Assembly: GCA_027494135.1 (NCBI GenBank)
Contig: JAOSJK010000012.1
Coordinates: forward strand, 858,795 to 922,794
Direction of reading: 5' to 3'
Source of the DNA: Acidimicrobiia bacterium
GTDB taxonomy: Bacteria > Actinomycetota > Acidimicrobiia > IMCC26256 > PALSA-610
DNA: 64,000 nucleotides
The stretch's first letter is position 1. Every line of letters starts with the position of its first letter. The notes under the pieces are model-generated. The model saw nothing but the letters and a program-made list of their open reading frames with translations. It was not told where the DNA came from and searched no databases. A program made the translations under genes and the position numbers. Of this stretch, positions 31,481-40,370 are shown in pieces.

Positions 31481-31733
31481 CGGAGCCGACTTCGAGCGAC
31501 ATCGAGGCCGTTCACGCCCACTGCGCTAGGCGGTCACTCGCATTCTGAGTTGCCCACTTGCATCGCAGGGCGCACGAGAGCCCCCTCGGATCCCCGGGCG
31601 GCTCGCACAGCAACCGCCCCGCCCGCGCCACACCCCCCGCCCGCATCGACTTCGACGCGGCCTCACGCTCTCGTAGCGAACCCACGAACGGCAAGAAGCG
31701 TGCCCGACACGCCCGCCCCGCCCCGAACTCGCA
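31481..31733. other. Gap after P450 with a truncated ORF start and IS-end-like sequence
   Basis: A GTG at 31477 overlaps the P450 stop and encodes only 23 residues (MTEPTSSDIEAVHAHCARR...), as if the next operon gene had been cut off. At 31566-31582 lies CAGGGCGCACGAGAGCC, similar to the IS-end sequence at 38174-38188. The rest shows no gene. Confidence 0.35.
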
Positions 31734-31762
31734 TTGCATGCTTCGTGCACTTCCTTTATGAT
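31734..31762 (+). promoter_or_regulatory. Sigma-70-type promoter of the TetR gene
   Basis: TTGCAT (31734-31739), a spacer of exactly 17 bases, then TATGAT (31757-31762) gives a near-consensus housekeeping promoter, unusual in this GC-rich DNA. The start codon at 31769 lies only six bases after the -10, so the mRNA should be leaderless or nearly so. The overlapping palindromic GATGCATGCATG just before the start is a possible site for TetR autorepression. Confidence 0.65.
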
Positions 31763-31768
31763 GCATGC

Positions 31769-32376
31769 ATGCCAGATCTTCGAGCCCGGCAGCGCGACGT
31801 GGCCCGCCACGTCATCGTCGATGCCTGCGCCGACCTCGTGACCGAGCGTCACCACCTCGACTTCTCCATGAAGGAGGTGGCCGAGCGCGCCGGAGTATCG
31901 CTTCGGACCGTGTACAACCACTTCTCCACGCGCGAGGACCTGCTCGACGCTCTCGGCGACCGCTTCGACGAGAAGAGCCGCGCCCTGAGCGCGCCCCGTA
32001 GCCGGCGAGCTGGCGACCCGGAACGACCTGATGCGCCACGGCGGCGAACCTGGCCATCTTCGAGCAACTCGGAGGCGTCAGCGAGGCCCTCGCCCAGATG
32101 CCACTCGCCGACGTGGGCCGCGACGCCCGGCGCGTCGCGCGGACCCGGATCATCACCGACTTCATCGCCGCCGAGATGCCCAGCGCGCCACCCGACGACG
32201 CCCACGACATCGCGGTGGTACTGCGCCACCTGCTCAGCCACCGCAGCTGGTTCTGGCTGACCCGCGAGTACGGGCTCGACCAAGAGCGCGTCGCCCAGGT
32301 CGTCACCTGGGTCATCCGAACGCTCATCGACACTGCGGAGGCCGGCGACCTCCCGACAACATTGGAGGACCTATGA
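31769..32376 (+). CDS. TetR-family regulator, frameshifted twice
   Basis: N-terminal DNA-binding domain: RQRDVARHVIVDACADLVTE, MKEVAERAGVSLRTVYNHFS, TREDLLDALGDRF, a clear TetR helix-turn-helix with the YNHF signature. Frame changes near 31998 and 32042 interrupt the middle. The ligand-binding C-terminus then reads IFEQLGGVSEALAQMPLADV and LTREYGLDQERVAQVVTWV, ending at 32376 with its stop overlapping the next ATG. About 202 residues. It probably represses itself and the coupled phosphotransferase-like gene; the ligand is unknown. Confidence 0.82.
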
Positions 32377-34764
32377 CCTTCGACCTCGTGACCCTCGACG
32401 ACGCCCAGGCCACCAACCCCGGCATCGTGGGCGCCAAGGCGGCCGGCCTCGGAGCGCTGCGCGCCGCGGGCTTCTCCGTGCCCGACGCCGTGGTGCTGCC
32501 CGTGGGGATCGCCGCTGCCTGGGACCACGGCCCCGCTCCCGAACCGTTGCGTTCGGCCGTCGCCTCGAGCTGCGCGGACCTCGGCGACCGGGTTGCCGTC
32601 CGCTCGTCGGCCACCTGGGAAGACGGCTCCACCTCGGCCCACGCCGGCGCAACCGCCACCGTGCTCGACGTCTCAGGCGTCGAGGCCGTGCTCGAGGCCG
32701 TACGCCACTGCCTCGACGCATCAGCGGTCGCCCAGCGCGACCACGGCACGTCCGGCGACGTCGCCATCGTGATTCAGCGCCTGGTCCCCGCCGAGTGGGC
32801 CGGCGTCGCCTTCACTGTCGACCCCGTCACCGGCGGGCGCGACGGCGTCCGCCTCGCCGCCGTCGCCGGGCTGGGCGAGGCTCTCGTGCAGGGCGAGGTC
32901 ATCGGCGTCGACGTGACAGTGGCCGGCGAGCGCATCGACGGCGACCTCGGAGAGCTACCTGCGCAGGTCGCTCACGCGGTGGCGAGCGCGGCCCTCGAGG
33001 TCGAGGCGTGCCATGGCGTACCCCAGGACGTCGAGTGGGCGTGGGCCGGCGGCGAGCTGCACCTTCTCCAGACCCGGCCCGTCACGGTCGTGCCCACTGC
33101 TCCGAGGATGCCCGAGGGCAACAACTGGCAGAAGGACACCGCCCACTACCCCGAGCCGATGACGCCGTTCGGGTGGTCGTTGCTGAACGCCAGCGCGGAA
33201 GAGATCGCCGCCGTGTTCGACGAGATGGGGTTGCTCATCCGGGGTCTCGAGGAGCATCTCGCCGGGGGCGAGGTCTACGGGCGGATCCGGCCCGCGTTCG
33301 GCTCGGCCGACGCCACGCGCAAGCCGCCGCCCGCCCTCGTCATGGGACTGGCGGCCCGCGTCGTGCCCGAGCTCCGCCGGCGCACCGCGACCGCCCGCGA
33401 GGCGCTCGCCGAAGGCCGACCCCAACGGTGGCTCGACGACTGGCACCGTCGCGATCGGGCCGGCATGACCGCGCGCGCGTCGGAGCTGGCCGGCGTCGAG
33501 CTCGCCGGCCTCGGCGATGCTGCGCTGCTCGATCACCTCGAGGCCCTGATCGAGTTCACCCGCGCCGGGTCCCGCATCCACTTCCGCCTGGTCATGCCGC
33601 TGTTCTTCGCCCTGTACCGGCTGCACCGCCTGGTGGGCGACGAGCTGGGGTGGGCCGACGCCACCATCGCGGGGATGCTGGCCGGTCACTCCCCTGCCAC
33701 CCGGTCCGGCGCGGAGGCGATGGCGGTGGTGGCGCCGGCGTCCGCTCGACGCCCGGTGCCGTCGAGGCGTTGGCCGCCGACCCCACCATCCCCTCGACGC
33801 CCTCGGGTCGGTCGACCCCGCACTGCGCGACTCGCTGGCGGCGTGGATGGACGAACACGGCTGGGCTCTCATCAACTACGACGGTGGCGTGCCGGTCCTG
33901 GCCGAGCGCCCATCGATGATCTCCAAGCTGGTGCTGGCCGAGCCCGAGGCCCCCGTCCACGACGAGGCCGATGTCCTGGCGGAGCGGGCTCGCGCCGAGC
34001 TCCCCGCCGAGCGCCGAGCCGAGTTCGACGCGGCACTGGCCGCCGCCCGCGCCGTGTACCCGGTGCGGGAGGACAACACGATCATCGTGGGCGACCGGCC
34101 CATAGCTCTCCTTCGCCGGTGGATGCTCGAGGCGGCCGACCGGCTGGTGGCCCGCGGCGTGCTCACGTCGGCGACCCAGGCCCCCTACCTGTTCGTCGCC
34201 GAGCTGCGCGCCGCCCTCGCCGGACCGGCCGACGCCGCCGAGCTTGCCGAGCTGGTCGCGCGTCGCCGAGGCGAAGAGGCCTGGGCCCGGGCCTTCCCCG
34301 GCCCGGCCTATGTCGGCGAGCAGGGTACGCCGCCCGACATCTCCAAGCTGCCGGCCCCGCTGCGACAGGTCAACGAACCCGTCCTGTGGGGCGTCGGCCA
34401 CGAGTACCCGCCCCCGACCGAGGTGCCCGACGACCCCGACGTGCTCCTCGCCGGCGTGCCGGCCTCGCCCGGCGTGATGGAGGGCACGGTCCGGCTCGTC
34501 CGCAGCCATCACGACATGGACCGCCTACTGCCCGGCGAGATCCTCGTCTGCCAGGTCACCAGCCCGGCCTGGGCACCGGTGTTCCCGCTTGCCTCCGCCG
34601 TGGTCGCCGATGGCGGCGGGGCGCTCAGCCACGCTGCCATCGCCGCGCGGGAGCACGGCCTACCCGCCGTGCTCGGCACCGGCTCCGCCACCACCACGCT
34701 CATCGACGGCCAGCGCATCCGTGTCGACGGCACCCGAGGCCTGGTGCTCGCCGTCGAGGAGTAG
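32373..34764 (+). CDS. PEP-utilizing ATP-grasp protein, rifampin-phosphotransferase-like, frameshifted
   Basis: Three-part phosphotransferase of about 797 residues. The N-terminus is a PEP-synthase/PPDK-type ATP-grasp (IVGAKAAGLGALRAAGFSVP; VRSSATWEDGSTSAHAGATA; VIQRLVPAEWAGVAFTVDPV; LHLLQTRPVT). A middle domain follows (EGNNWQKDTAHYPEPMTPFG). The C-terminus is the swivelling His domain LVCQVTSPAWAPVFPLASAV then ADGGGALSHAAIAAREHG, with the phospho-His near residue 753. There is no C-terminal TIM barrel, so it is not a PEP synthase. The layout and the TSPAW...LSHAA...ARE order match rifampin phosphotransferases. Frame changes near 33735 and 33792. Coupled to the TetR gene. The true substrate is unknown. 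Confidence 0.8.
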
Positions 34765-34769
34765 GCGAC

Positions 34770-34946
34770 GAGCAACGCGCACGACGCGTGCTCGAGCTCT
34801 GCCGGTCGGACACCGTCGCAGTCCGCGACGGTGCCGATCCGTGGCGGCCGTGCAACGTGAGCGCCCGCCGGCGGCGCCTGCGAACCAAGGTCGGACTCGA
34901 CGGCTGCGCCCTGCACGACCCGAGGCACTGCGCGGTCACCCAGATG
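34770..34946 (+). pseudogene. Tyrosine-recombinase C-terminal fragment
   Basis: An open stretch encodes LELCRSDTVAVRDGADPWRP, then CNVSARRRRLRTKVGLDGCA and LHDPRHCAVTQM. The VSxRxRRLRxxVGLDGxxLHDLRH arrangement is the box II region of phage-type integrases. Here the usual HDLRH has Leu changed to Pro, and both the catalytic domain start and the final Tyr box are missing. It is a relic of an integrative element at this locus. Confidence 0.5.
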
Positions 34947-35002
34947 TCACCAGAACCTCGCGGCTACCGTCGCATGAAGCCGGACGCGGGACGGAGGGGT
35001 AC

Positions 35003-35443
35003 GTGCCCGACTGGAAGCCGATCCTGCTCGCGCCGTTCCTGGCGGTCGTCGGATGGTTCGTCGCGCACAACATCGCAGGATCCCGCGGCGCCCCCGAAGG
35101 CGACACCGGCTTCGCGTGGCTGCAACTCATGGCACTCACGTTCGGCTTGTGGTGGCTGCTGGCGGCCGGGGCCATCCTCATCGTCCGAGCGGTGATGCTC
35201 GTCGCGAGGCCTGGTCGATCCGTCACCGTCGCGAGGCTGGCCATCGCCACAAACGTCATCGCCGTGGCATTCATCTACGGACCGACGATGCAGTCCATCA
35301 GTGAAGATGAGGGCTGGCCGGATGACCCGATCGCCGTGGGCGCGCTCGTGCTCGCCGGTCTCGTTTCGCTGCTACCCGTTGCATGGATCTGGCAAACTCA
35401 TCGTGACCACGGCGACCGCTTGTCGGGACGGGCGCCGGGCTGA
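35003..35443 (+). CDS. Small polytopic membrane protein
   Basis: GTG start with CGGAGGGG upstream. The 146-residue protein has four hydrophobic helices: ILLAPFLAVVGWFVAHNI, LMALTFGLWWLLAAGAILIV, LAIATNVIAVAFIYGP and AVGALVLAGLVSLLPVAWIW. No family recognised. It stands between the integrase relic and the IS3 insertion. Confidence 0.6.
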   Translation: MPDWKPILLAPFLAVVGWFVAHNIAGSRGAPEGDTGFAWLQLMALTFGLWWLLAAGAILIVRAVMLVARPGRSVTVARLAIATNVIAVAFIYGPTMQSISEDEGWPDDPIAVGALVLAGLVSLLPVAWIWQTHRDHGDRLSGRAPG

Positions 35444-35484
35444 TGTCGCACCTGGAGCCGACAACGAGGATCGCGGCACCCGGG

Positions 35485-35504
35485 GCACACGAGAGCCTCC
35501 AGCT
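35485..35504. repeat. Stray copy of an IS right-end junction
   Basis: GCACACGAGAGCCTCCA and a few bases before it (GGG) repeat the sequence at 38174-38192, which there spans the inner IS3 right end and the outer IS3 right end. The same 13-base core, GCACACGAGAGCC, also occurs at 43537 and 47438 at the ends of rve-transposase relics. This copy has no transposase next to it. Confidence 0.5.
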
Positions 35505-35564
35505 ATTCCAGTGCGATCCAGGGATTGCCGGCTGATCCGTGTCATCGGCGTGCCCTGCTAGCTG

Positions 35565-35639
35565 TCAGTCAGTGACGTCGCGTCGTTCGAAGACGACGGT
35601 GCTCGCAAGGTAGGCCACAGCGGCGTAGCCGGCGGACAG
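35565..35639 (-). pseudogene. 3' end of ABC-2 permease cut off by IS3
   Basis: On the minus strand this stretch encodes SAGYAAVAYLASTVVFERRD, then VTD and a stop at 35565-35567. It joins exactly in frame to the upstream part at 38212-38937 once the IS and one copy of the CAG duplication are removed. The restored permease is 265 residues. The C-terminal YLASTVVFERRDVTD form is typical of ABC-2 permeases. Confidence 0.85.
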
Positions 35640-35693
35640 TGAGCCGCCCTGGGATCCGCGGAGGCTCCATACCTTGGAAGCGAGGATGGAGTC

Positions 35694-36026
35694 ATGGGAT
35701 CACAGGGCAAGCCAACGCAGAGGCGGTACTCGCCCGAGTTGAAGGAGCGCGCGGTTCGGATGGTGCTCCAGCTCCGGGCGGAGACGGGTGAGCGGCATGG
35801 GAGCGTGAAGCGTGTCGCCGAGCAGCTGGACGTCGGGGTCGAGTCGTTGCGGTCGTGGGTGAAGCAGCACGAGGTCGATCACGGCGCACGGCCGGGTACG
35901 ACGACTGAGGAGGCCGGCCGGATCAAGGCGCTCGAGCAGGAGAACAAGGAGCTGCGTCGCGCGAATGCGATCTTGAAGTCGGCGTCGGCTTTCTTCGCGG
36001 CGGAGCTCGACCGCCCGCAGAGGTGA
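35694..36026 (+). CDS. IS3-family transposase OrfA (outer element)
   Basis: The 110-residue product has an N-terminal helix-turn-helix (RRYSPELKERAVRMVLQLRA; VKRVAEQLDVGVESLRSWVK) and a leucine-zipper-like tail (ALEQENKELRRANAILKSAS, AFFAAELDRP). This is the classic IS3 OrfA end region, where programmed -1 frameshifting fuses it to OrfB. It overlaps orfB by four bases. Confidence 0.92.
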   Translation: MGSQGKPTQRRYSPELKERAVRMVLQLRAETGERHGSVKRVAEQLDVGVESLRSWVKQHEVDHGARPGTTTEEAGRIKALEQENKELRRANAILKSASAFFAAELDRPQR

Positions 36027-36935
36027 TGGTGCGCTATATCGACGCGCACCGCGACGAGTTCGGAGTCGAGCCCATCTGCCGCACCTTGGAGATGGCTCCG
36101 AGCACGTACTACTCGGCGAAGTCCCGCCCGCCGTCGCAGCGCAGCGTGCGCGACGCGGTGATGATGCAGTTGCTCATGGTGCTGTGGGTCGCGAACCGCA
36201 AGGTCTACGGGGCGCACAAGCTCTGGAAGGCAGCCCGGCGTGCCGGGCACGACATCGGCCGAGACCAGGTCGCTCGCCTCATGCGGGAACTGGCGATCGA
36301 GGGCGTGTCGAGGCGCCGCAAGAAGGTCTTCACGACCCGTCAGGATCCCGACGCCGTGCGGGCTCCGGACCTGGTGAACCGGGACTTCACAGCGGATCGT
36401 CCCGACGCCTTGTGGGTAACCGACCTCACCTACGTGCCGACCCGATCCGGGATGGCGTACGTGTGCTTCATCGTCGATGCGTTCTCCCGCCGGATCGTCG
36501 GCTGGCGCGTCGCCGCGAACATGAAGACCGAGATGGTCCTCGACGCGCTCGAGATGGCACGCCTCTCACGAGGTGCTCGCCGACTCGTCGGCCTCGTCAC
36601 CCATTCCGACGCCGGATCGCAATTCACGTCGGTGCGCTTCACCGAACGTCTCGATGAGATCGGCGCACGCCCGAGTATCGGCACCGTCGCGGACAGTTAC
36701 GACAACGCGCTGGCCGAGACCACCAACGGGCTCTACAAGACCGGAGTGCGTCTACGGGCCCGACACGAACGGCTGGGACGACGTCGACGAGCTCGAGCTC
36801 GCGACACTCTCGTGGGTGCACTGGTTCAACCACGACCGGCTCCACAGCCACTGCGATGACGTACCCCCAGCAGAGTTCGAGCACGCGTTCTACGCTGCCC
36901 CCACGACCACCAGCGAGACGGTTGGAATCCAATAA
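36023..36935 (+). CDS. IS3-family transposase OrfB (outer element), frameshifted
   Basis: DDE integrase: YGAHKLWKAARRAGHDIGRD, then DALWVTDLTYVPTRSGMAYV with the first Asp, THSDAGSQFTS with the second Asp, and SYDNALAETTNGLYKT with the Glu. An extra G near 36741 breaks the frame; the continuation ECVYGPDTNGWDDVDELELA runs to EFEHAFYAAP and a stop at 36935. If the indel is real, this copy is inactive. Confidence 0.88.
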
Positions 36936-37005
36936 CCCGAGTGGTGTGTACCGGGTTCTGCGCGGGCGGCATGGTTGGATCGCGGCACGAGATGAGGAGG
37001 TCATC

Positions 37006-37314
37006 GTGCCGAGGAGGTACCCGGCGGAGTTCCGTCGCAAGGTGCTGGATCTGATCGAGGGCGGCCGGTCGGTCGCCGAGGTTGCTGTGTCGTTGGGGGT
37101 GTCGGATCAGACGATCTACAACTGGCGGAACCAGGACCGCATTGACAGAGGCGTGCGGCCGGGAGTCACGACTGCGGAATCGGTCGAGTTGGCGCGTGCT
37201 CGCCGGCGGATACGTGAGCTCGAGACCGAGCTGAGTGTGGTCCGACGAGCGAACGAGTTGCTGAAGGAGCAGACGGACCCAAAAGGCGGTGGGAGGTCGT
37301 CGCGCAGATCGTGA
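37006..37314 (+). CDS. IS3-family transposase OrfA (inner element)
   Basis: The GTG start follows GAGGAGG. The 102-residue product has YPAEFRRKVLDLIEGGRSVA, then EVAVSLGVSDQTIYNWRNQD (helix-turn-helix) and a coiled-coil tail RIRELETELSVVRRANELLK. It differs clearly from the outer OrfA, so the two elements belong to different IS3 subgroups. It overlaps orfB by four bases. Confidence 0.9.
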   Translation: MPRRYPAEFRRKVLDLIEGGRSVAEVAVSLGVSDQTIYNWRNQDRIDRGVRPGVTTAESVELARARRRIRELETELSVVRRANELLKEQTDPKGGGRSSRRS

Positions 37315-38159
37315 GCGAAGGCCTCCCCGTCGAAGTCGTCTGCCGCGTGGTCGGCATCTCGGTGTCGGGGTTCTACTCCCGCCGCAATCGGCGGCCCTCA
37401 GCCCGGTCGGTGCGACACGCGATGCTCGCCGAGGTGGTCCGTGACGTCCACGGCCGCTCCCGTCAGACCTATGGCGCCAGGCGTGTGCATGCCGAGATGG
37501 TCCTCGGCAGGAACATGACTGTCGGCCGTTGCACCGTGGAGTTGGTGATGCGCCGTCTCGGCCTGGCTGGCCTGCCGGGACGACCGAAGTTCCGCAAGGC
37601 ACCGAACACGCCGACCGCTGAGGATCTCGTGAACCGCGACTTCGCCCGCAGCGAACCGAACCGTCTGTGGCTGACCGACATCACCGAGCACCCGACCCGC
37701 GAGGGCAAGGTGTACTGCGCTGTCGTGCTCGACTCCTTCTCCCGCCGTGTGGTCGGCTGGTCGATCGACTCGTCACAGACCGCGTCACTGGTCGTGAATG
37801 CGCTCGGGATGGCGATCGAGAACCGGCAGGCCGAAGGTGTCGTGATCCACTCCGATCACGGCACCCAATTCACGTCATGGGCCTTCACACGTCGTGCGCT
37901 CGACTCCGGGCTGACGCAATCGATGGGATCTATCGGTGACTGCTACGACAACGGCCAGATGGAATCGTTCTGGGCGCGGATGCAAGTCGAACTCCTCAAC
38001 CGCAAGCGCTGGAACACCCGCCTCGAGCTCGCCAACGCCATCTTCGAGTACCTTGAAATCTTCCACAACCGTCAACGGCGGCACTCATCACTCGGCATGC
38101 TCAGCCCGATCGAGTACGAGCTCCGCCACCACCAAGACGCCCGCGACCAAGCAAGCTGA
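37311..38159 (+). CDS. IS3-family transposase OrfB (inner element)
   Basis: The 282-residue integrase is intact. It has an HTH_21 start (VCRVVGISVSGFYSRRNRRP), LWLTDITEHPTREGKVYCAV with the first Asp, IHSDHGTQFTSWAF with the second, and GDCYDNGQMESFWARMQVEL with the Glu. It ends with HSSLGMLSPIEYELRHH. All DDE residues are present, so this inner element may still be mobile. Confidence 0.92.
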   Translation: MSEGLPVEVVCRVVGISVSGFYSRRNRRPSARSVRHAMLAEVVRDVHGRSRQTYGARRVHAEMVLGRNMTVGRCTVELVMRRLGLAGLPGRPKFRKAPNTPTAEDLVNRDFARSEPNRLWLTDITEHPTREGKVYCAVVLDSFSRRVVGWSIDSSQTASLVVNALGMAIENRQAEGVVIHSDHGTQFTSWAFTRRALDSGLTQSMGSIGDCYDNGQMESFWARMQVELLNRKRWNTRLELANAIFEYLEIFHNRQRRHSSLGMLSPIEYELRHHQDARDQAS

Positions 38160-38211
38160 CCGCGCGGAACCCAGGGCACACGAGAGCCTCCATGAGACCC
38201 AGGGCGGTTCA

Positions 38212-38937
38212 CAGGGCCAACGCTGCTACGAACGCGCGGGACTCGGTGCCACCTTCGGCCAGGGCATCGAGGACGCCTGCGGGAAGCCAGTCGGCGGTGG
38301 ACGGCCAGAGCGAATGGAGGATGAGCTGTTCGCCGATGAGGAAGTAGGCAACACCGGCGGCGATGGAGATCGCCGCTGACCGCGACACCACGGCGATGAG
38401 CGCACCGAAGAGACCCCACACGATCGTGGCCAGTGCCAGATTGGCGATGATCGCCGCTCCTTCGATGACCCCATCGGTTGTCGCCCAGGCGTCGGTGTCG
38501 ACGCCTTGGGACCCGGAGATCGCGAACGCGACGACGGCACCGACAACGGCGGCGAAGGCGACGACGACCACGAGTACCGCGGCGAGTCCGGCGATCTTGC
38601 CCGCGAGGAGCTGACGACGTCGGGAGTCGATGACCAACAGGGCCCGGATGGTGCCGGTGGAGAACTCGGCGGCGACACTCGACGCGAACAAGGCCAGGGC
38701 GACGATTCCCAAGAAGCTGCTGGCGGATTCGAATCCGGCGAGGTAGCCGCCGGGTTCGGCGAGTTGGGCGAGCCCGACACCTCGGCTGTTCCCGGGCCCG
38801 TGGCCGCTGGGGTTGTCGGCGTTGAGGATCGAGACGATGGTCAACATCACGGTGAACCCGGCCGCCGCACCGGCGTAGCCGATGAGGGTGACCGGCCGGA
38901 GGAGCTTGACGAGCTCGGAACGAAACGACGCGATCAT
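38212..38937 (-). pseudogene. ABC-2 permease, 5' part, interrupted by IS3
   Basis: A 242-residue membrane piece starting MIASFRSELVKLLRPVTLIG, with helices at about 18-38, 75-90, 115-145 (LAAVLVVVVAFAAVVGAVVAF), 165-190 and 200-215. The reading ends inside the IS terminal repeat. The missing 23 residues are found beyond the IS at 35565-35639. It overlaps the ABC ATPase gene by four bases and would have been its membrane subunit. Confidence 0.88.
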
Positions 38938-39890
38938 GACGGGCCCTCGGCGTTCTTGTTGGTCAGTTCCAGGAAGGTGGTTTCGAGGTTCGCCTCGACT
39001 GGGCGAAGCTCACGCAACACGATGCCGGCGTCGAGCGCGAGGCGGCTCAGCTCTACCGACCAGGCCGGTTCGGCTTCGATCTCGATGCGGGGGCCGGTCA
39101 CGGTGAGCGTCTTGCCTGCGTCCCTCGCGAGCTGCGCCAAGCGGGGCCCTTCGGCCGGACCTGCGGTGACCACGACGACGGAGCTGTGCTGCGCGGCCAA
39201 GAGCTCATCGAGCGGTCCCGAGAAGAGGAGGTGGCCGTCTTGGATCATGACCAATCGATCGCATGCAGCCTGGATCTCCGACAGCAGATGGCTGGAGACC
39301 ACGACCGAGGTTCCCTCGCCGGCCAGCCGCCGGAACAGGGCACGTATCTCGACGGTTCCGGCGGGGTCGAGACCGTTGGTGGGTTCGTCGAGCATCAACA
39401 CCTCGGGTCGCTGCAACAGCGCACCGGCGATCCCGAGACGCTGCTTCATCCCGAGCGAGTAGCTCTCGTAGCGATCACCGGCCCGGTCGGTCAGGTCGAC
39501 GATCTCTAGGACTTCGTCGATGCGGCCGGTGGGGAGCCGGCCGAGCCGTGCCATGGCGAGGAGGTTCCTGTAGCCAGACAGCTTCGGGTACAGGGCGGGG
39601 GATTCGACGAGCGCGCCGACCTTGTGGATGTAGCGCGAAGGGTCATCGATGGGGTGGCCGAGCATCCAGGCGTTCCCGGCGCTGGGCCGGATCAGGCCAA
39701 GGAGCATCCGGAACGTCGTGCTCTTCCCCGACCCGTTCGGGCCGACGAAACCGGTAACTCCACCGGCCGGGATCTCGAAGCTCAGCTGGTCGACGGCCCG
39801 GATCGCGCCGAAGTCCTTGGTCAGACCCTCGATCCGTATCGCCGCACCAGCCCCCGCAGAAGAAGATGCGCTGCCGGTCTCAGTGCTCAT
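38934..39890 (-). CDS. ABC transporter ATP-binding protein
   Basis: The 318-residue subunit carries Walker A GFVGPNGSGKSTTFRMLLG, Q-loop GALVESPALYP, signature YSLGMKQRLGIAGALLQ, Walker B VLMLDEPTNGLDP and H-loop SSHLLSEI. The GALVExPxxYxxLSGYxNL form marks the bacitracin/lantibiotic-type (BcrA/DrrA) group. It overlaps the cupin gene by 11 bases and the permease by four. With its permease broken by the IS, the transporter is probably non-functional. Confidence 0.9.
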   Translation of the reverse strand: MSTETGSASSSAGAGAAIRIEGLTKDFGAIRAVDQLSFEIPAGGVTGFVGPNGSGKSTTFRMLLGLIRPSAGNAWMLGHPIDDPSRYIHKVGALVESPALYPKLSGYRNLLAMARLGRLPTGRIDEVLEIVDLTDRAGDRYESYSLGMKQRLGIAGALLQRPEVLMLDEPTNGLDPAGTVEIRALFRRLAGEGTSVVVSSHLLSEIQAACDRLVMIQDGHLLFSGPLDELLAAQHSSVVVVTAGPAEGPRLAQLARDAGKTLTVTGPRIEIEAEPAWSVELSRLALDAGIVLRELRPVEANLETTFLELTNKNAEGPS

Positions 39891-40227
39891 GGTTCCCCTT
39901 CGGCTCCGCGGGGAGGGTTGTCCCGATGAACACGATGTCGGTGACCGCGCTGATCCCCCGTCTGCTTCCGGATGGTGCGATCACCGTGGCTCCGGGTCGA
40001 ACCTCGAAAGCCTGGCCGTCGACCGTCATGGTGCCGCTTCCTTGCAGGAAGTGGTAGAGGGCCTCGGGTGATGGATGCATCGGGATCGCCTGATCGGCTC
40101 GGAGACCGACCAGAACCACCTTGAGTCGGGGCGTTTCGATGAGCGTGGTCGGTGACGGACCCTGATCACCGAACCTCACCGAGTCCTCCCACTTCGCATA
40201 CATCATCGGGGCGTCGTAGCTCGTCAT
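39880..40227 (-). CDS. Cupin-domain protein
   Basis: The ATG at 40227 is chosen for AAGGAGTCGGCA directly upstream. The 115-residue single cupin barrel reads LRADQAIPMHPSPEALYHFL, then QGSGTMTVDGQAFEVRPGAT and VIAPSGSRRGISA. The first His/Glu metal ligands are partly kept (HPSPEALYHF). It may sense or bind a small ligand for the neighbouring sigma factor and transporter. The function is not known. Confidence 0.75.
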   Translation of the reverse strand: MTSYDAPMMYAKWEDSVRFGDQGPSPTTLIETPRLKVVLVGLRADQAIPMHPSPEALYHFLQGSGTMTVDGQAFEVRPGATVIAPSGSRRGISAVTDIVFIGTTLPAEPKGNHEH

Positions 40228-40370
40228 TGCCGACTCCTTCATTCCGGTTCGCTCGTCGCTGGTCATCTGATCGCTGGTGATCAGACCGCTACCCCCACTG
40301 ATGCACGAGCAGCGAAAAGGGCGCGCCACAATCCCGAATTGGGTGAATCGGCGGCGTAGCTCTCGATCGG

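Larger units (their letters stand above)
36942..38180 (+). mobile_element. Inner IS3-family element inserted into the outer one
   Basis: The left end TGGTGTGTACCGGGTTCTGC and the right end, read inward as TGTGCCCTGGGTTCCGCGCG, are imperfect inverted repeats. The boundaries begin TG and end CA, as usual. CGAG occurs on both sides (36938-36941 and 38181-38184) and may be the target duplication; removing the element and one CGAG restores a continuous outer-IS end. The exact ends are uncertain by a few bases. Confidence 0.7.
35640..38211 (+). mobile_element. Outer IS3-family element, itself carrying a second IS3
   Basis: The left end TGAGCCGCCCTGGGATCCGC and the right end, read inward as TGAACCGCCCTGGGTCTCAT, are imperfect inverted repeats of about 28 bp. 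Both sides show the 3-bp duplication CAG (35637-35639 and 38212-38214). OrfA and orfB of this element lie at 35694-36935, and its right end reappears after the inner element at about 38181-38211. Insertion interrupted the ABC-2 permease gene. Confidence 0.85.

Noticed and set aside
32795..33919. Separate plus-strand gene overlapping the phosphotransferase
   Set aside because: Only its piece near 33735-33792 is meaningful, as a short frame-shifted part of the same protein; the rest is Arg-rich shadow.
32373..34764. Phosphoenolpyruvate synthase
   Set aside because: The C-terminal PEP-binding barrel is absent and the His domain is at the extreme C-terminus, as in rifampin phosphotransferases.
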